A DNA stretch of 36,465 nt, taken from the NCBI GenBank assembly GCA_020439285.1, contig JAGQSZ010000006.1, positions 1 through 36,465 on the forward strand. Direction: 5' to 3'. Numbering within the stretch: the stretch's first letter is position 1; each line of letters begins with the position of its first letter. Below are positions 1-9,085 of this stretch, piece by piece. Below the pieces are notes generated by a model, which ran no database searches, was not told where the DNA came from, and worked only from the letters and a program-made list of their open reading frames with translations. This stretch comes from Microthrixaceae bacterium (GTDB taxonomy: Bacteria > Actinomycetota > Acidimicrobiia > Acidimicrobiales > Microtrichaceae). Both the position numbers and the translations under genes were made by a program.

Positions 1-2
1 AA

Positions 3-527
3 AGGGCGTGGCGCGAGCTCGGATTGACAGGCGAGTTGCCAGGGGACGGAATCATGTTCTCGCTCATCAATCGTGGCGCCAACAAACTCGATCAATTCAT
101 AGACATCACAGCGCAGCTAGAAACCAAACGAGGTGGTGACCTGACTCACATGAGCCTCGCGTTCACGATGGACAACACAACGCCTGCTGGCTTGCCGGAG
201 TTCGTTGCGGGAGGCAGCCCACTAAGTGGAGTATCAGCAGGCGACTACCTGGGCTATGTATCACTGAACGTTCCTCTGAGCGCTGGCAACTTCACCGTGG
301 ACGGGGGCGATCTCCTTGCGACTGCTGTCGATGGCAAGACAAGGGTCCTGATCGTGCGCGTCGTGATTCCAATGGGTCAGAAGGTCTCCCTCACTTTCAA
401 CCTCGATCTGCCGAGGGCGCTGGAGTCGGTGGAGTTGCTCCCTAGCGCACGCATCCCGCGGGTGCAATGGACAGACGGTGAAGAATCATGGGATGACGGA
501 GCTCCACGAACGATTCCACTTCGTTGA
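3..527 (+). CDS. C-terminal part of a probable DUF4012-family protein (5' end outside window)
   Basis: The frame is open from the first bases of the window, so the gene begins upstream. About 174 residues are visible. The visible part has no membrane segment and reads as an extracytoplasmic beta-rich tail: a stretch with SLINRGANKLDQFI near residues 20-33 resembles the segment of DUF4012 proteins that follows the main domain (N/R-G-x-N-K-L/M-D pattern), followed by alternating hydrophobic strands. The TTG at 24 is not a likely start because coding continues upstream in the same frame. DUF4012 proteins are membrane-anchored, surface-facing proteins of unknown role, often near polysaccharide or cell-envelope genes in actinobacteria. 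The next gene begins 26 bp downstream with its own -10-like hexamer. The family call rests on a remembered pattern and is moderate only. Confidence 0.5.
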   Translation, partial: RAWRELGLTGELPGDGIMFSLINRGANKLDQFIDITAQLETKRGGDLTHMSLAFTMDNTTPAGLPEFVAGGSPLSGVSAGDYLGYVSLNVPLSAGNFTVDGGDLLATAVDGKTRVLIVRVVIPMGQKVSLTFNLDLPRALESVELLPSARIPRVQWTDGEESWDDGAPRTIPLR

Positions 528-540
528 GCTGACCGGGGCG

Positions 541-546
541 TACAGT
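541..546 (+). promoter_or_regulatory. -10-like hexamer TACAGT before the start at 554
   Basis: TACAGT matches the actinobacterial TANNNT -10 pattern and ends 7 nt before the GTG at 554. No Shine-Dalgarno sequence lies between them, so transcription and translation could start together. Confidence 0.4.
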
Positions 547-553
547 TCTGGTC

Positions 554-961
554 GTGTCAACGATCGTGCTCCTCATCGGAGTTCCACTCTTGGCCGGGGC
601 GGGCTGGTCACGAGCGATCCTCGATGACGAGAGTCTCTACGTTCGCTCGATCACCCCGCTCGCGTCATCGAGGTTTTTCGCTGATCTCGCGTCGATCTCG
701 GTGGCCACCAGTGCCCGACTCAAGATGAGGTCGCGACCGAGGATTTCTCGTGGGACAGCACGCGTTGCAGGCCGTGGTATACGTTGGGCGATGGGCACGG
801 CAGCATTCGGTCCCACTTGGATCATTAGCCATCGAACCCTCCATAGGAATCAGCACCTGGCTCGCCGACAAGGCCGTTCGGTCCAACTGAAAACCACAAC
901 GTTGATGATCAGCCTTGCGGCGATGGGCAGCATCATCGGATTGACCTCTTCCAAGAACTGA
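554..961 (+). CDS. Short membrane protein, possible truncated member of an actinobacterial membrane-protein family
   Basis: 135 codons from a GTG. Residues 3-18 form a hydrophobic N-terminal helix. They are followed by DDESLYVRSITPLA, which resembles the D-x-D-R-Y/F-V-x-T-V-x-P-L-A signature after the first helix of a common actinobacterial membrane-protein family. Further on, AAFGPTWIISHRTLHR fits the family's AF-x3-W-x3-NR-x2-H pattern. From memory, family members are several hundred residues long with more helices at the C-terminus. Here the frame stops after a second hydrophobic stretch (about residues 115-130). Rare codons such as AGG and ATA are frequent, which suggests decay. The -10-like hexamer 7 nt upstream supports a transcribed gene. 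It could be a functional short protein, a decaying remnant, or chance; the two motif matches in one frame argue against chance. Confidence 0.45.
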   Translation: MSTIVLLIGVPLLAGAGWSRAILDDESLYVRSITPLASSRFFADLASISVATSARLKMRSRPRISRGTARVAGRGIRWAMGTAAFGPTWIISHRTLHRNQHLARRQGRSVQLKTTTLMISLAAMGSIIGLTSSKN

Positions 962-1012
962 GTTTCAGTCAGCCCGAGCCATTCACAGTGCATCAATCAT
1001 CACTCTCAGTGG

Positions 1013-1071
1013 TATTTCAAGATAATGGATGCCGCTATTTCAAGGGGTAGTCAAATTGCCCACTCAGAGTG
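1013..1071. repeat. Direct repeat plus palindrome upstream of the surface-protein gene
   Basis: TATTTCAAG occurs at 1013-1021 and again at 1036-1044, 23 bp apart start to start (about two helical turns). CACTCAGAGTG at 1061-1071 is a perfect palindrome around a central A. They sit 36-94 bp upstream of the -10-like hexamer at 1107, a position suited to operators. No regulator can be named. Confidence 0.35.
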
Positions 1072-1106
1072 AACGCTATGTACTAGGAATCCGCGTTCAG
1101 TGGTGT

Positions 1107-1112
1107 TACCTT
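1107..1112 (+). promoter_or_regulatory. -10-like hexamer TACCTT before the start at 1120
   Basis: TACCTT fits TANNNT and ends 7 nt before the ATG at 1120. This favours that ATG over the TTG at 1111, which overlaps the hexamer. Confidence 0.45.
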
Positions 1113-1119
1113 GGGCGAC

Positions 1120-1449
1120 ATGGCAAAGTTGATGCGCTCTACATTCATCGCTCTGGCGGCAGCGATAGCGGCCACCCTCGTTTTCTCGGCCACCGCAGGC
1201 GCTCAGACCGATGGGCCCTACGTTGGCAACACGGTCACCAGCGCCCCGCCGACCACGGTCGCTCCGGGTGAGGTTGAAAACGCCTCGACCGAAGTCAAGT
1301 CGGCTACCGACGTGAAGGCCGCTGCTGAGGTGAAGAGCGAAAGCCTTGCATTCACCGGAAGCGACGCCACGACCTTGGCACTCATCGGTGTGGTCGCTGT
1401 CATCGCTGGTGGATCCATCCTCATTGTCCGTCGGCGCAGCGTCAGCTGA
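1120..1449 (+). CDS. Small secreted surface protein with LAFTG sortase sorting signal
   Basis: 109 residues. An N-terminal signal peptide (about residues 1-29: short basic start, Ala-rich core, cleavage likely after SATAGAQ) precedes a low-complexity Thr/Pro/Val/Glu/Lys-rich stretch of about 45 residues. That stretch includes three EVKS-like units, a short repeat. The C-terminus has LAFTG, a hydrophobic helix and a terminal RRRSVS tail, the three-part cell-wall sorting signal. LAXTG is the motif known for class E sortases of high-GC Gram-positives, so the mature protein is probably linked to the wall by its Thr. No sortase gene is in the window. Nothing resembling a catalytic domain is present, so it is probably structural. 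I chose ATG 1120 because the hexamer TACCTT ends 7 nt before it. Confidence 0.8.
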   Translation: MAKLMRSTFIALAAAIAATLVFSATAGAQTDGPYVGNTVTSAPPTTVAPGEVENASTEVKSATDVKAAAEVKSESLAFTGSDATTLALIGVVAVIAGGSILIVRRRSVS

Positions 1450-1474
1450 TCTGATTCGCAACTAATCGAACTCC

Positions 1475-1489
1475 GGGGCGAAACGCCCC
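1475..1489. terminator. Short GC hairpin downstream of the surface-protein gene
   Basis: GGGGCG, an AAA loop and CGCCCC form a 6-bp stem, followed by a C-run rather than a T-run. It may contribute to termination together with the stronger hairpin at 1506-1534. Confidence 0.35.
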
Positions 1490-1505
1490 CCCCTTACAAG
1501 CTGGG

Positions 1506-1534
1506 GAACGCCGCTGATTCAGTCAGCGGCGTTC
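1506..1534. terminator. Strong hairpin between convergent genes, likely bidirectional terminator
   Basis: GAACGCCGCTGA and its exact complement TCAGCGGCGTTC form a 12-bp perfect stem around a 5-nt loop, followed on the + strand by GACTTT. The right arm contains the TGA stop and last codons of the minus-strand gene ending at 1523, so coding sequence and terminator share the same bases. Confidence 0.75.
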
Positions 1535-2413
1535 GACTTTAATCCTGCGAGTCTCCGCCTGATCCAACAGTTGACCCGGTCGGGTCAGTGCCAAGAGTAT
1601 GCCGTTGACCTCGGTCGCTTCGGTGGCGCCACCTCGGACACCCGCTGGCACGATCGAGAGCTCACGGTTGAAGTCAACCGACACCAGTAAACCCGATGCG
1701 CCAACCGTAAGGTCCATGGCTTGCAAGCCAATGACAGCTGGACCAAGTCTGGAAATGTCCTCCCGACGGAACAGGGTTGGCTCCGCCAGGGACAACTCGT
1801 CGACCAGAGTCAGACCAGCAGGCACAAGAACCAAGCAACGGCGAGACAGACGGTGGATCAGACGACTCGAGTACCACACGGCTGGCGCCGATACGCCGGC
1901 AGCTAGTACTGCCAGGGCCCATTTCCCTGCAGCGGCGAAACTGACTGTCGCTACCGGCAGCCCCACTGTGATCGCCCACATGAGCTGCAATGGTCCGATC
2001 ATCAAGAACCCTGGTGGCCGTAGCCCCAAACGTCGTTCGTCGCCATAGGAGGGTCCATCGATGAAGTCGGCTCCGACATCTCCACTCATGACGAGCACCG
2101 CAACTGCTGCAGCTTGGCCGATGCCCACGATGCCGAGCACCCCCACGCCGTTGGGGCTGTCAATGGCTAGTGCGAATCCGACTCCGAGCACGGGCGCCAA
2201 AGGAACACAGATTCGAATCAGCGTCAACGCCTGCGGGAGTTGAACGAATGTTGATCCGAGCACAACTACCCACATCGCCCACAAGGCGATCTGCCAGATC
2301 AGCGCGAACTGGGTATCCCCTTGGGCGAGCGAACGAGAGAAGACTTCGCCGAGGGTGATTGGAATGGCAAGCCACAAAGCGCGGCACACCCAAGTGACTA
2401 CAGAGGATTTCAC
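1523..2413 (-). CDS. Integral membrane protein of unknown function
   Basis: 296 residues from a GTG. The first two thirds hold about six hydrophobic helices (roughly residues 5-25, 35-58, 62-83, 88-108, 140-160, 165-185). They are followed by a soluble region of about 100 residues from RCLVLVPAGLTLVD onward, rich in beta-strand-like alternation, reminiscent of the PH-like domains that follow membrane helices in some bacterial proteins. No catalytic motif is visible. It is divergent from the MetE-like/ligA unit, with only 46 bp between the likely starts, so the two units share one promoter region. Its stop lies inside the hairpin terminator at 1506-1534. I do not recognise the family. Confidence 0.8.
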   Translation of the reverse strand: MKSSVVTWVCRALWLAIPITLGEVFSRSLAQGDTQFALIWQIALWAMWVVVLGSTFVQLPQALTLIRICVPLAPVLGVGFALAIDSPNGVGVLGIVGIGQAAAVAVLVMSGDVGADFIDGPSYGDERRLGLRPPGFLMIGPLQLMWAITVGLPVATVSFAAAGKWALAVLAAGVSAPAVWYSSRLIHRLSRRCLVLVPAGLTLVDELSLAEPTLFRREDISRLGPAVIGLQAMDLTVGASGLLVSVDFNRELSIVPAGVRGGATEATEVNGILLALTRPGQLLDQAETRRIKVERR

Positions 2414-2459
2414 GGCTACAGATTTGCGCGTCCAGAGGCCCCACCGCTAACACTTGGAC

Positions 2460-3503
2460 ATGGATGGGCCTGTGGCTCTGAGGTTCGGCCTCCCAACTTC
2501 CATCGGGGGACTACCGTTCGCAGATCATGCGACAGCGGTCGAATTCGCGCTGGAGAACCAGCCCTGGTTCCCAACGGTCCCGCGCCTTCGTAGTGCCGGT
2601 ACTGGCCTGATCCACCAGGTCGCATCGTTCATCGACGGCGCCCACGTGGCAGAACCTGGCATTTTGGAACTCGCTGATCCAGATATTTCCTCTGTGCGAA
2701 TTGAATCGACGGATCTGAGAACCCTTACAGGATCCTTTGCGGGACTCGCTGAATTCATCGCTCAGGTCCGGGCCAAGCATCTAACTGAGTCTTCAGAGTT
2801 CTTGGGTGTCCGAGCCGGAGTGCTCGGTCCAGCGACCACGGCGCTCGCGCTCCGTTCTGCGGGTGTTCCGCTCGATTTGGCGCTCGATATCGGCACCACG
2901 ATTTCCCAGACCATCGCAGTTGCTCTCCACGACGAGCTTCGCCGAGCCGTGGATGGGGCAACGGTTGCCATCGTGTTGTCCGAACCAGGTTTGGTTGGCT
3001 CGATGCATCCCACGTTCCCATTGCTCTGCGGGCAGGTACACAGTGCACTGGTTCAGGTAGTCGATGCTTTGGACACACGCCGCAATCACGGTCCGATGCT
3101 CATAGGCGCCCACGTTCCCGGTCGAACAGACTGGGCCACGGTCATCGCATCAGGGGTTTCATTGATCTCTGTTCCAGTCGGCGGAAATCTCGAGGGTGCT
3201 GCCAAACACCTCCAGCCGTTCCTCGATGCCGGTGGCGCTGTTGCTTGGGGAGCCGTTCCTGTCGACGAGCCACTGGGAACCACAGAAGAACTGCTGTGGC
3301 GACGACTTGGAGCGTTCTGGTGTTCGTTGGTTGGAGCCGGTGTCGATCCGTTCCTCCTTCGGGCCCAGAGCTTCGTTTCGACTTCCGGGGGCTTGGGCCA
3401 CTTCGGTGTCTCCCAAGCATCAAATGCGTTCGCTCTGGTCGATGCACTGTCGGTCCGGGTTCGCCGTCAAGCAGCCGGAACTCGGTTGTCTCTCGGCGCC
3501 TGA
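2460..3503 (+). CDS. MetE/UroD-fold protein adjacent to ligA (Rv3015c-like)
   Basis: 347 residues from the ATG at 2460 (an in-frame TTG lies at 2454). The opening FGLPTSIGGLPFADHATAV matches the 'x-T-x-I-G-S-L-P' start of the actinobacterial proteins annotated as cobalamin-independent methionine synthase-like, and the rest is consistent with a TIM-barrel of the MetE/UroD superfamily. In Mycobacterium tuberculosis the homologue Rv3015c lies directly before ligA, as here. The region corresponding to the zinc-ligand H-x-C of MetE reads GAHVPGRTDW: the His is kept but no Cys follows. Full methionine synthase activity is therefore doubtful, and the length is about half that of MetE. The substrate is unknown. 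It probably forms a unit with ligA, although ligA has its own promoter-like hexamer. Confidence 0.7.
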   Translation: MDGPVALRFGLPTSIGGLPFADHATAVEFALENQPWFPTVPRLRSAGTGLIHQVASFIDGAHVAEPGILELADPDISSVRIESTDLRTLTGSFAGLAEFIAQVRAKHLTESSEFLGVRAGVLGPATTALALRSAGVPLDLALDIGTTISQTIAVALHDELRRAVDGATVAIVLSEPGLVGSMHPTFPLLCGQVHSALVQVVDALDTRRNHGPMLIGAHVPGRTDWATVIASGVSLISVPVGGNLEGAAKHLQPFLDAGGAVAWGAVPVDEPLGTTEELLWRRLGAFWCSLVGAGVDPFLLRAQSFVSTSGGLGHFGVSQASNAFALVDALSVRVRRQAAGTRLSLGA

Positions 3504-3556
3504 GTCTTTCGCCCGAAGGTCAATTCCCCGAACCGAGTCCTCTCGTCGTGACGACG

Positions 3557-5679
<2,123 letters not shown>

Positions 5680-5680
<1 letters not shown>

Positions 5681-5695
5681 GACTCGCACAAGTCC
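5680..5695 (+). terminator. Weak hairpin just after ligA stop
   Basis: GGACT, a 6-nt loop and AGTCC form a 5-bp stem directly at the ligA stop codon, without a T-run. It is a possible weak terminator in the 50-bp gap before the convergent gene. Confidence 0.25.
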
Positions 5696-5730
5696 GATTG
5701 GCCATAGCGCCCGAGATGAGCTGACCCAAT

Positions 5731-6342
5731 TCACGTTGCGTTGAAGCACCACGAGACGGGAACCGCGCTCTTTTCGTTCTCTAGTTGGTCCCAGACCATG
5801 GCGATCACACAGTTGCGTCCCTCGTTGAGGACCTCGATGGCCTTGCCCGGACCGGGCTGAAGGAGGACCAGACCGGTGCCCAGATCACGGATCAGACCAT
5901 CTTCCGCTGACTTCACCTCAACACCATTGATGATCAGATACGCGTCATGGCCCGCTGCTACGTCGATACCCACCTGGCTCTGTCGCAGAACTTCTGCCCC
6001 GGATTCGGGAATCAGGCGATCGACCTGGTCAGGCAGGGATCCCGATGCTGAGTCGAGCCCGGTCGTTGCGGCTTTCCCTGTGAAGAAGATTCCGACAAGG
6101 GCGCACAGAATGAGAGCTATCCACACCACTCGCCGCACGCCGTCGCGGTTATCGCCAATCAGGGTCGAAAATCGACTTCCACTCGGGCCCTGCTTGACAC
6201 GATCTTGAGGCGCCGAGGAGCGGTTGCGTCCGCGAACCACGCGGGGTCCGTCAGTGTGCGCACCTGAAGTGGCGGCGCTTTGGGTGGCTTCGCTGCTGGC
6301 TTCGCCTTCAGCGTCATTGTCAACGGTGTGTTCAGTGGTCAT
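5731..6342 (-). CDS. Single-pass membrane protein of unknown function, divergent from the PASTA receptor
   Basis: 203 residues. The first 45 are acidic and Ser/Thr/Ala-rich, typical of a disordered cytoplasmic segment, then come about 25 basic residues. A single membrane helix spans about residues 74-92 (WIALILCALVGIFFTG). The remaining 110 residues should lie outside the cell and include two Cys (near 178 and 199) that could form a disulfide. The C-terminal region reads like a small beta-rich domain, with LIINGVEV and GTGLVLLQPGPGKAIEVL. No family is recognised. It is transcribed divergently from the PASTA protein at 6431 with 88 bp between the starts, which allows co-regulation. A partnership in envelope sensing is only a guess from position and topology. 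Confidence 0.75.
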   Translation of the reverse strand: MTTEHTVDNDAEGEASSEATQSAATSGAHTDGPRVVRGRNRSSAPQDRVKQGPSGSRFSTLIGDNRDGVRRVVWIALILCALVGIFFTGKAATTGLDSASGSLPDQVDRLIPESGAEVLRQSQVGIDVAAGHDAYLIINGVEVKSAEDGLIRDLGTGLVLLQPGPGKAIEVLNEGRNCVIAMVWDQLENEKSAVPVSWCFNAT

Positions 6343-6416
6343 CTGAGCAGTTGGAGTTCCTGTGACATGGTCTCCCCTATGTCTACCCCGTCCACGGCCT
6401 CCACCGTTAGCGACAG

Positions 6417-6422
6417 TACGAT
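6417..6422 (+). promoter_or_regulatory. -10-like hexamer TACGAT before the GTG at 6431
   Basis: TACGAT fits TANNNT and ends 8 nt before GTG 6431, with no Shine-Dalgarno. It supports a leaderless start at 6431 rather than the upstream in-frame GTG at 6362, whose first 20 codons are Pro/Arg-rich and unlike a kinase N-terminus. Confidence 0.45.
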
Positions 6423-6430
6423 TTGATGCT

Positions 6431-8620
6431 GTGACGCCTATTGGAGTGTCCGAAGAGGTCGGCCAGACACTCGACGGAAGATATCAACTCTCACAACTGC
6501 TCGGCTCAAGCCCGGCATCCCGGGTCTACTTGGCTCTCGATACCAACCTGAGCCGGTTGGTAGTGGTGCGGATTCTCAACTCGGATCTGACCACGGATCA
6601 TCAGGCGCTCCAGGATTTCAACGCTCGGATGCATCGCGAAAGTCGTGCCTCGGACGATTTCATCGTCAAACTGCTCTCTGGTCGGACACCAACAGACACC
6701 GAAGTGGGGCTCGAAGCTCCCTACCTCGTGTACCAATTCCTCTCCGGCGGCAGCCTGCGGGCAATGCTCGACGCCAACGGGCCGCTCAGTGTCGCACAGA
6801 CCGTTGCTATAGGGCTCGCTGTTTCCAGAGGACTGAGAATCGCCCACGAAAAGGGCGCTGTTCACTACGACATCCGCCCGTCCAACATTCTTTTCGACGA
6901 TAACCAAGTCGCTCACATCAAGGATTTCGGACTGGCCAAGGCGCTCGCCGAGTCTTCGCTGACGGAGCCGTTCGGAATGGGATCGAATTCGGTTCTCTAC
7001 GGTGCACCAGAGTTGGTCACAGGAGCCGACGTAGACGGGAAATGCGATGTGTATTCGTTGGCATTGGTGCTGGCCGAGTGTGTCACGGGCTCGGTTCCGC
7101 TGAGCGGTTCGACCACTGCTGAGACGCTCCGAATCAGGGCTGATCAGGATCTCGAACTTCCTGCTGAGATGGGTCCGCTACGCAGACTGCTCGAAAGTGC
7201 GGGACGGGTCGATCCGTCCCAACGACCTGACGCTGCGACGCTGAGCCATGCGCTGTCGGATATCTCCAACGATCTCACCGACGATGGCCCGCTGCCAACG
7301 GTCCCGACATTGGACATCGGCTCAGAGACCATGGAGATGGAACGGCCCGTTATTGCCACAACCGTGCGTTCGTCCAAACGGTCCGACGGAGCCGAGCTGC
7401 GAGACCGGCCCGACCCTGCTGTTGGCAACACAGACCATGCTCAGAGCTCGACCGACTCGACTTCGGTCGTCGAAGACAGCGCCGATGTAGATGAACCAGC
7501 TGTGTCGAAGGTTCACCGGTTCGCTGAACCGGCAAGTGATCCAGAACCAGGTTTCGCCACGGTGGTGGATCCCACCATCCAGGAGTCACTGCTCGAGGCA
7601 TCCAAACCGCGGTCTTTCGGCCCGGTGGAGCCCTTTGGCCGAGAGTCCGGCGGCAATGAAGGTACAGAACTGGCAGCCCCGCCAGAACCGTCCGGTCGCC
7701 CCCGTAGGAACAAGCGTCGCAGAGTGTTGGTCGGTGTCCTGTTAGTTGTAGCTCTGGCTGCAGGCGGATATGCATTCTGGTGGTTCCAGATCAGGATTCC
7801 CCAGCACCTAGTACCAACTACGCAAGGCCAGGATGTCACGGTAGCGACCAAGGCGCTCAAGCGTCTGAACTTCGTCGTCGACACGAGCCAAAGTGACCGC
7901 CGTGACGGCACCAAGCCCGGCCAGGTTCTGAGCCAGTCGCCGGCGCCGGGAACCTCGCTCAGCGAAGGTGAAACCGTGAAGCTAAACGTGTCGTTGGGTC
8001 CGACACTGAGGACCCTGCCTTCTCTGACAGGGCTCTCCAGAGAGGACGCTCTCAACACGCTGATGGCGTCAGACTTGGTGCTCGGGACTGAGACACCACA
8101 AGCGGATGAGTCTGTACCGGCCGGCACAGTCATAAGTTCGGGTGTCAGTCCTGACTCACCCGCTGTAGACGCAAATGGTCAGGTCCCGCGAGACACTGCT
8201 GTCGATCTGGTCGTGTCCTCGGGACCAGCTCCACGGGTCGTCCCGAGCGGACTCATCGGCGCTTCGGTTGACCAGGCGCGGGCTGCGCTCGAAGAGGTTC
8301 AACTCGTTGCCAACGTGTTGGAGGCCTACGACGAAAAGGCTCCAAAGGGACAAATCGTGTCCTCGAGCGCTGCCAGCGGTGAGGAACTACCCCGAGGCTC
8401 CAAAGTGACACTGACGATGTCAATAGGCCCAGCGCCGATCACGGTTCCAGATGTCCGAGGCCAAAGCGGAAGCGCTGGCGCATCAGCCTTGGAAAAGGCG
8501 GGGTTCGAAGTCGAGGGTATCGAGGGCTCTCCGAGCGGCGTCATCCTACAAACGGACCCCACGCCTGGCGAGAAGCGTCAACGAGGAACAGCGGTCCGGA
8601 TTTTCACCAAGAGCCGCTGA
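6431..8620 (+). CDS. PknB-type receptor with four PASTA domains and a degraded kinase domain
   Basis: 729 residues from GTG 6431 (GTG 6446 is also possible). The N-terminal domain (about 15-280) aligns with PknB. The catalytic-loop Asp147 is kept in HYDIRPSN, DFG is kept (Asp165), and an APE-like GAPEL follows. However, the VAIK lysine is Arg47 (VVVRIL, codon 6569-6571) and the glycine loop reads LGSSPASRVYLA, keeping only the first Gly. ATP phosphotransfer is therefore doubtful. A disordered acidic linker (about 290-425) leads to one membrane helix (about 430-452), then four PASTA repeats outside the cell (about 457-525, 526-600, 601-668, 669-729). PASTA domains bind muropeptides and lipid II in PknB homologues. 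A typical PknB is about 620 residues and lies with other cell-division genes. This copy stands alone, so it may be a second, pseudokinase-type sensor. Confidence 0.88.
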   Translation: MTPIGVSEEVGQTLDGRYQLSQLLGSSPASRVYLALDTNLSRLVVVRILNSDLTTDHQALQDFNARMHRESRASDDFIVKLLSGRTPTDTEVGLEAPYLVYQFLSGGSLRAMLDANGPLSVAQTVAIGLAVSRGLRIAHEKGAVHYDIRPSNILFDDNQVAHIKDFGLAKALAESSLTEPFGMGSNSVLYGAPELVTGADVDGKCDVYSLALVLAECVTGSVPLSGSTTAETLRIRADQDLELPAEMGPLRRLLESAGRVDPSQRPDAATLSHALSDISNDLTDDGPLPTVPTLDIGSETMEMERPVIATTVRSSKRSDGAELRDRPDPAVGNTDHAQSSTDSTSVVEDSADVDEPAVSKVHRFAEPASDPEPGFATVVDPTIQESLLEASKPRSFGPVEPFGRESGGNEGTELAAPPEPSGRPRRNKRRRVLVGVLLVVALAAGGYAFWWFQIRIPQHLVPTTQGQDVTVATKALKRLNFVVDTSQSDRRDGTKPGQVLSQSPAPGTSLSEGETVKLNVSLGPTLRTLPSLTGLSREDALNTLMASDLVLGTETPQADESVPAGTVISSGVSPDSPAVDANGQVPRDTAVDLVVSSGPAPRVVPSGLIGASVDQARAALEEVQLVANVLEAYDEKAPKGQIVSSSAASGEELPRGSKVTLTMSIGPAPITVPDVRGQSGSAGASALEKAGFEVEGIEGSPSGVILQTDPTPGEKRQRGTAVRIFTKSR

Positions 8621-8645
8621 CCGATCCCACAAGGGTCGGCTTTCG
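8621..8645 (+). terminator. Hairpin terminator after the PASTA receptor
   Basis: CCGATCC, CACAA and GGGTCGG form a 7-bp stem with one G-T pair, followed by CTTTCGT. It starts immediately after the TGA at 8618-8620. Confidence 0.6.
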
Positions 8646-8803
8646 TGAACCGGTGATTTAGTTGCCCATGCAACTATAACGATCACAACTTCATCTGGAT
8701 AGGTTCGGTCGTCGTCTCTGCGCCCACCACCTCGAATGACCTGACAAATACTCAATTGGGCTCACACTACGGATTCCGCCTACCACCATTAGTGAGTAAA
8801 GTG

Positions 8804-8831
8804 CTGACAGTGGACTATCCACCACTGTCAG
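8804..8831. repeat. Perfect 10-bp inverted repeat
   Basis: CTGACAGTGG and CCACTGTCAG flank an 8-nt spacer, and pairing extends outward by three more positions if G-T pairs are allowed. It lies 12 bp upstream of a TACTGT hexamer at 8844-8849, a place that would cover a -35 region, so it could be an operator. It could equally be an RNA hairpin. Confidence 0.5.
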
Positions 8832-8856
8832 TGCGAATACTTGTACTGTCTTGATC

Positions 8857-9085
8857 GTGAGTCACTAGGCGACTCGGTAAACCGGATCCTCGGATGCCGA
8901 ACACCTGGAGACCACAGAAAGAATGTCAGTCGAGTTGGGGTGGTCAGCCGGACGTGGTGTTCCCCAGCCGCCACGATGAAGCGGCCGCCCCAACTGGACT
9001 GTCAAGAGAATCTGGACTCTGCCCAGCAGTGGAAGATGCCCCAGCATGGTCTACGCGCCGCCAGCGAAAACGACGCTGGCGGCGC
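8857..9085 (+). ncRNA. Candidate structured non-coding RNA
   Basis: A TACTGT hexamer at 8844-8849 would place a transcript start near 8857. Downstream, 8927-8940 pairs with 8988-9001 (14 positions, one mismatch). This encloses GCCG 8947-8950 with CGGC 8982-8985 and a further CGTGG/CCACG stem, and the run ends in the 12-bp hairpin at 9055-9085. An alternative pairing exists between GACCAC at 8910-8915 and GTGGTC at 8940-8945, which would compete with the long stem. The structures are seen by eye only. Strand and boundaries are inference, and no known RNA family was recognised. Confidence 0.3.
9055..9085. terminator. 12-bp perfect GC-rich hairpin, possible terminator
   Basis: GCGCCGCCAGCG and CGCTGGCGGCGC form a perfect stem around a 7-nt loop. 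There is no T-run on either side. It lies 80 bp beyond the stop of the minus-strand SCP2 gene and could end that transcript, or end a + strand RNA from the gap. Confidence 0.5.

Noticed and set aside
8804-9085. CRISPR array or insertion-sequence ends
   Set aside because: The inverted repeats are unrelated to each other in sequence, there are no repeated spacers, and no transposase frame lies between them.
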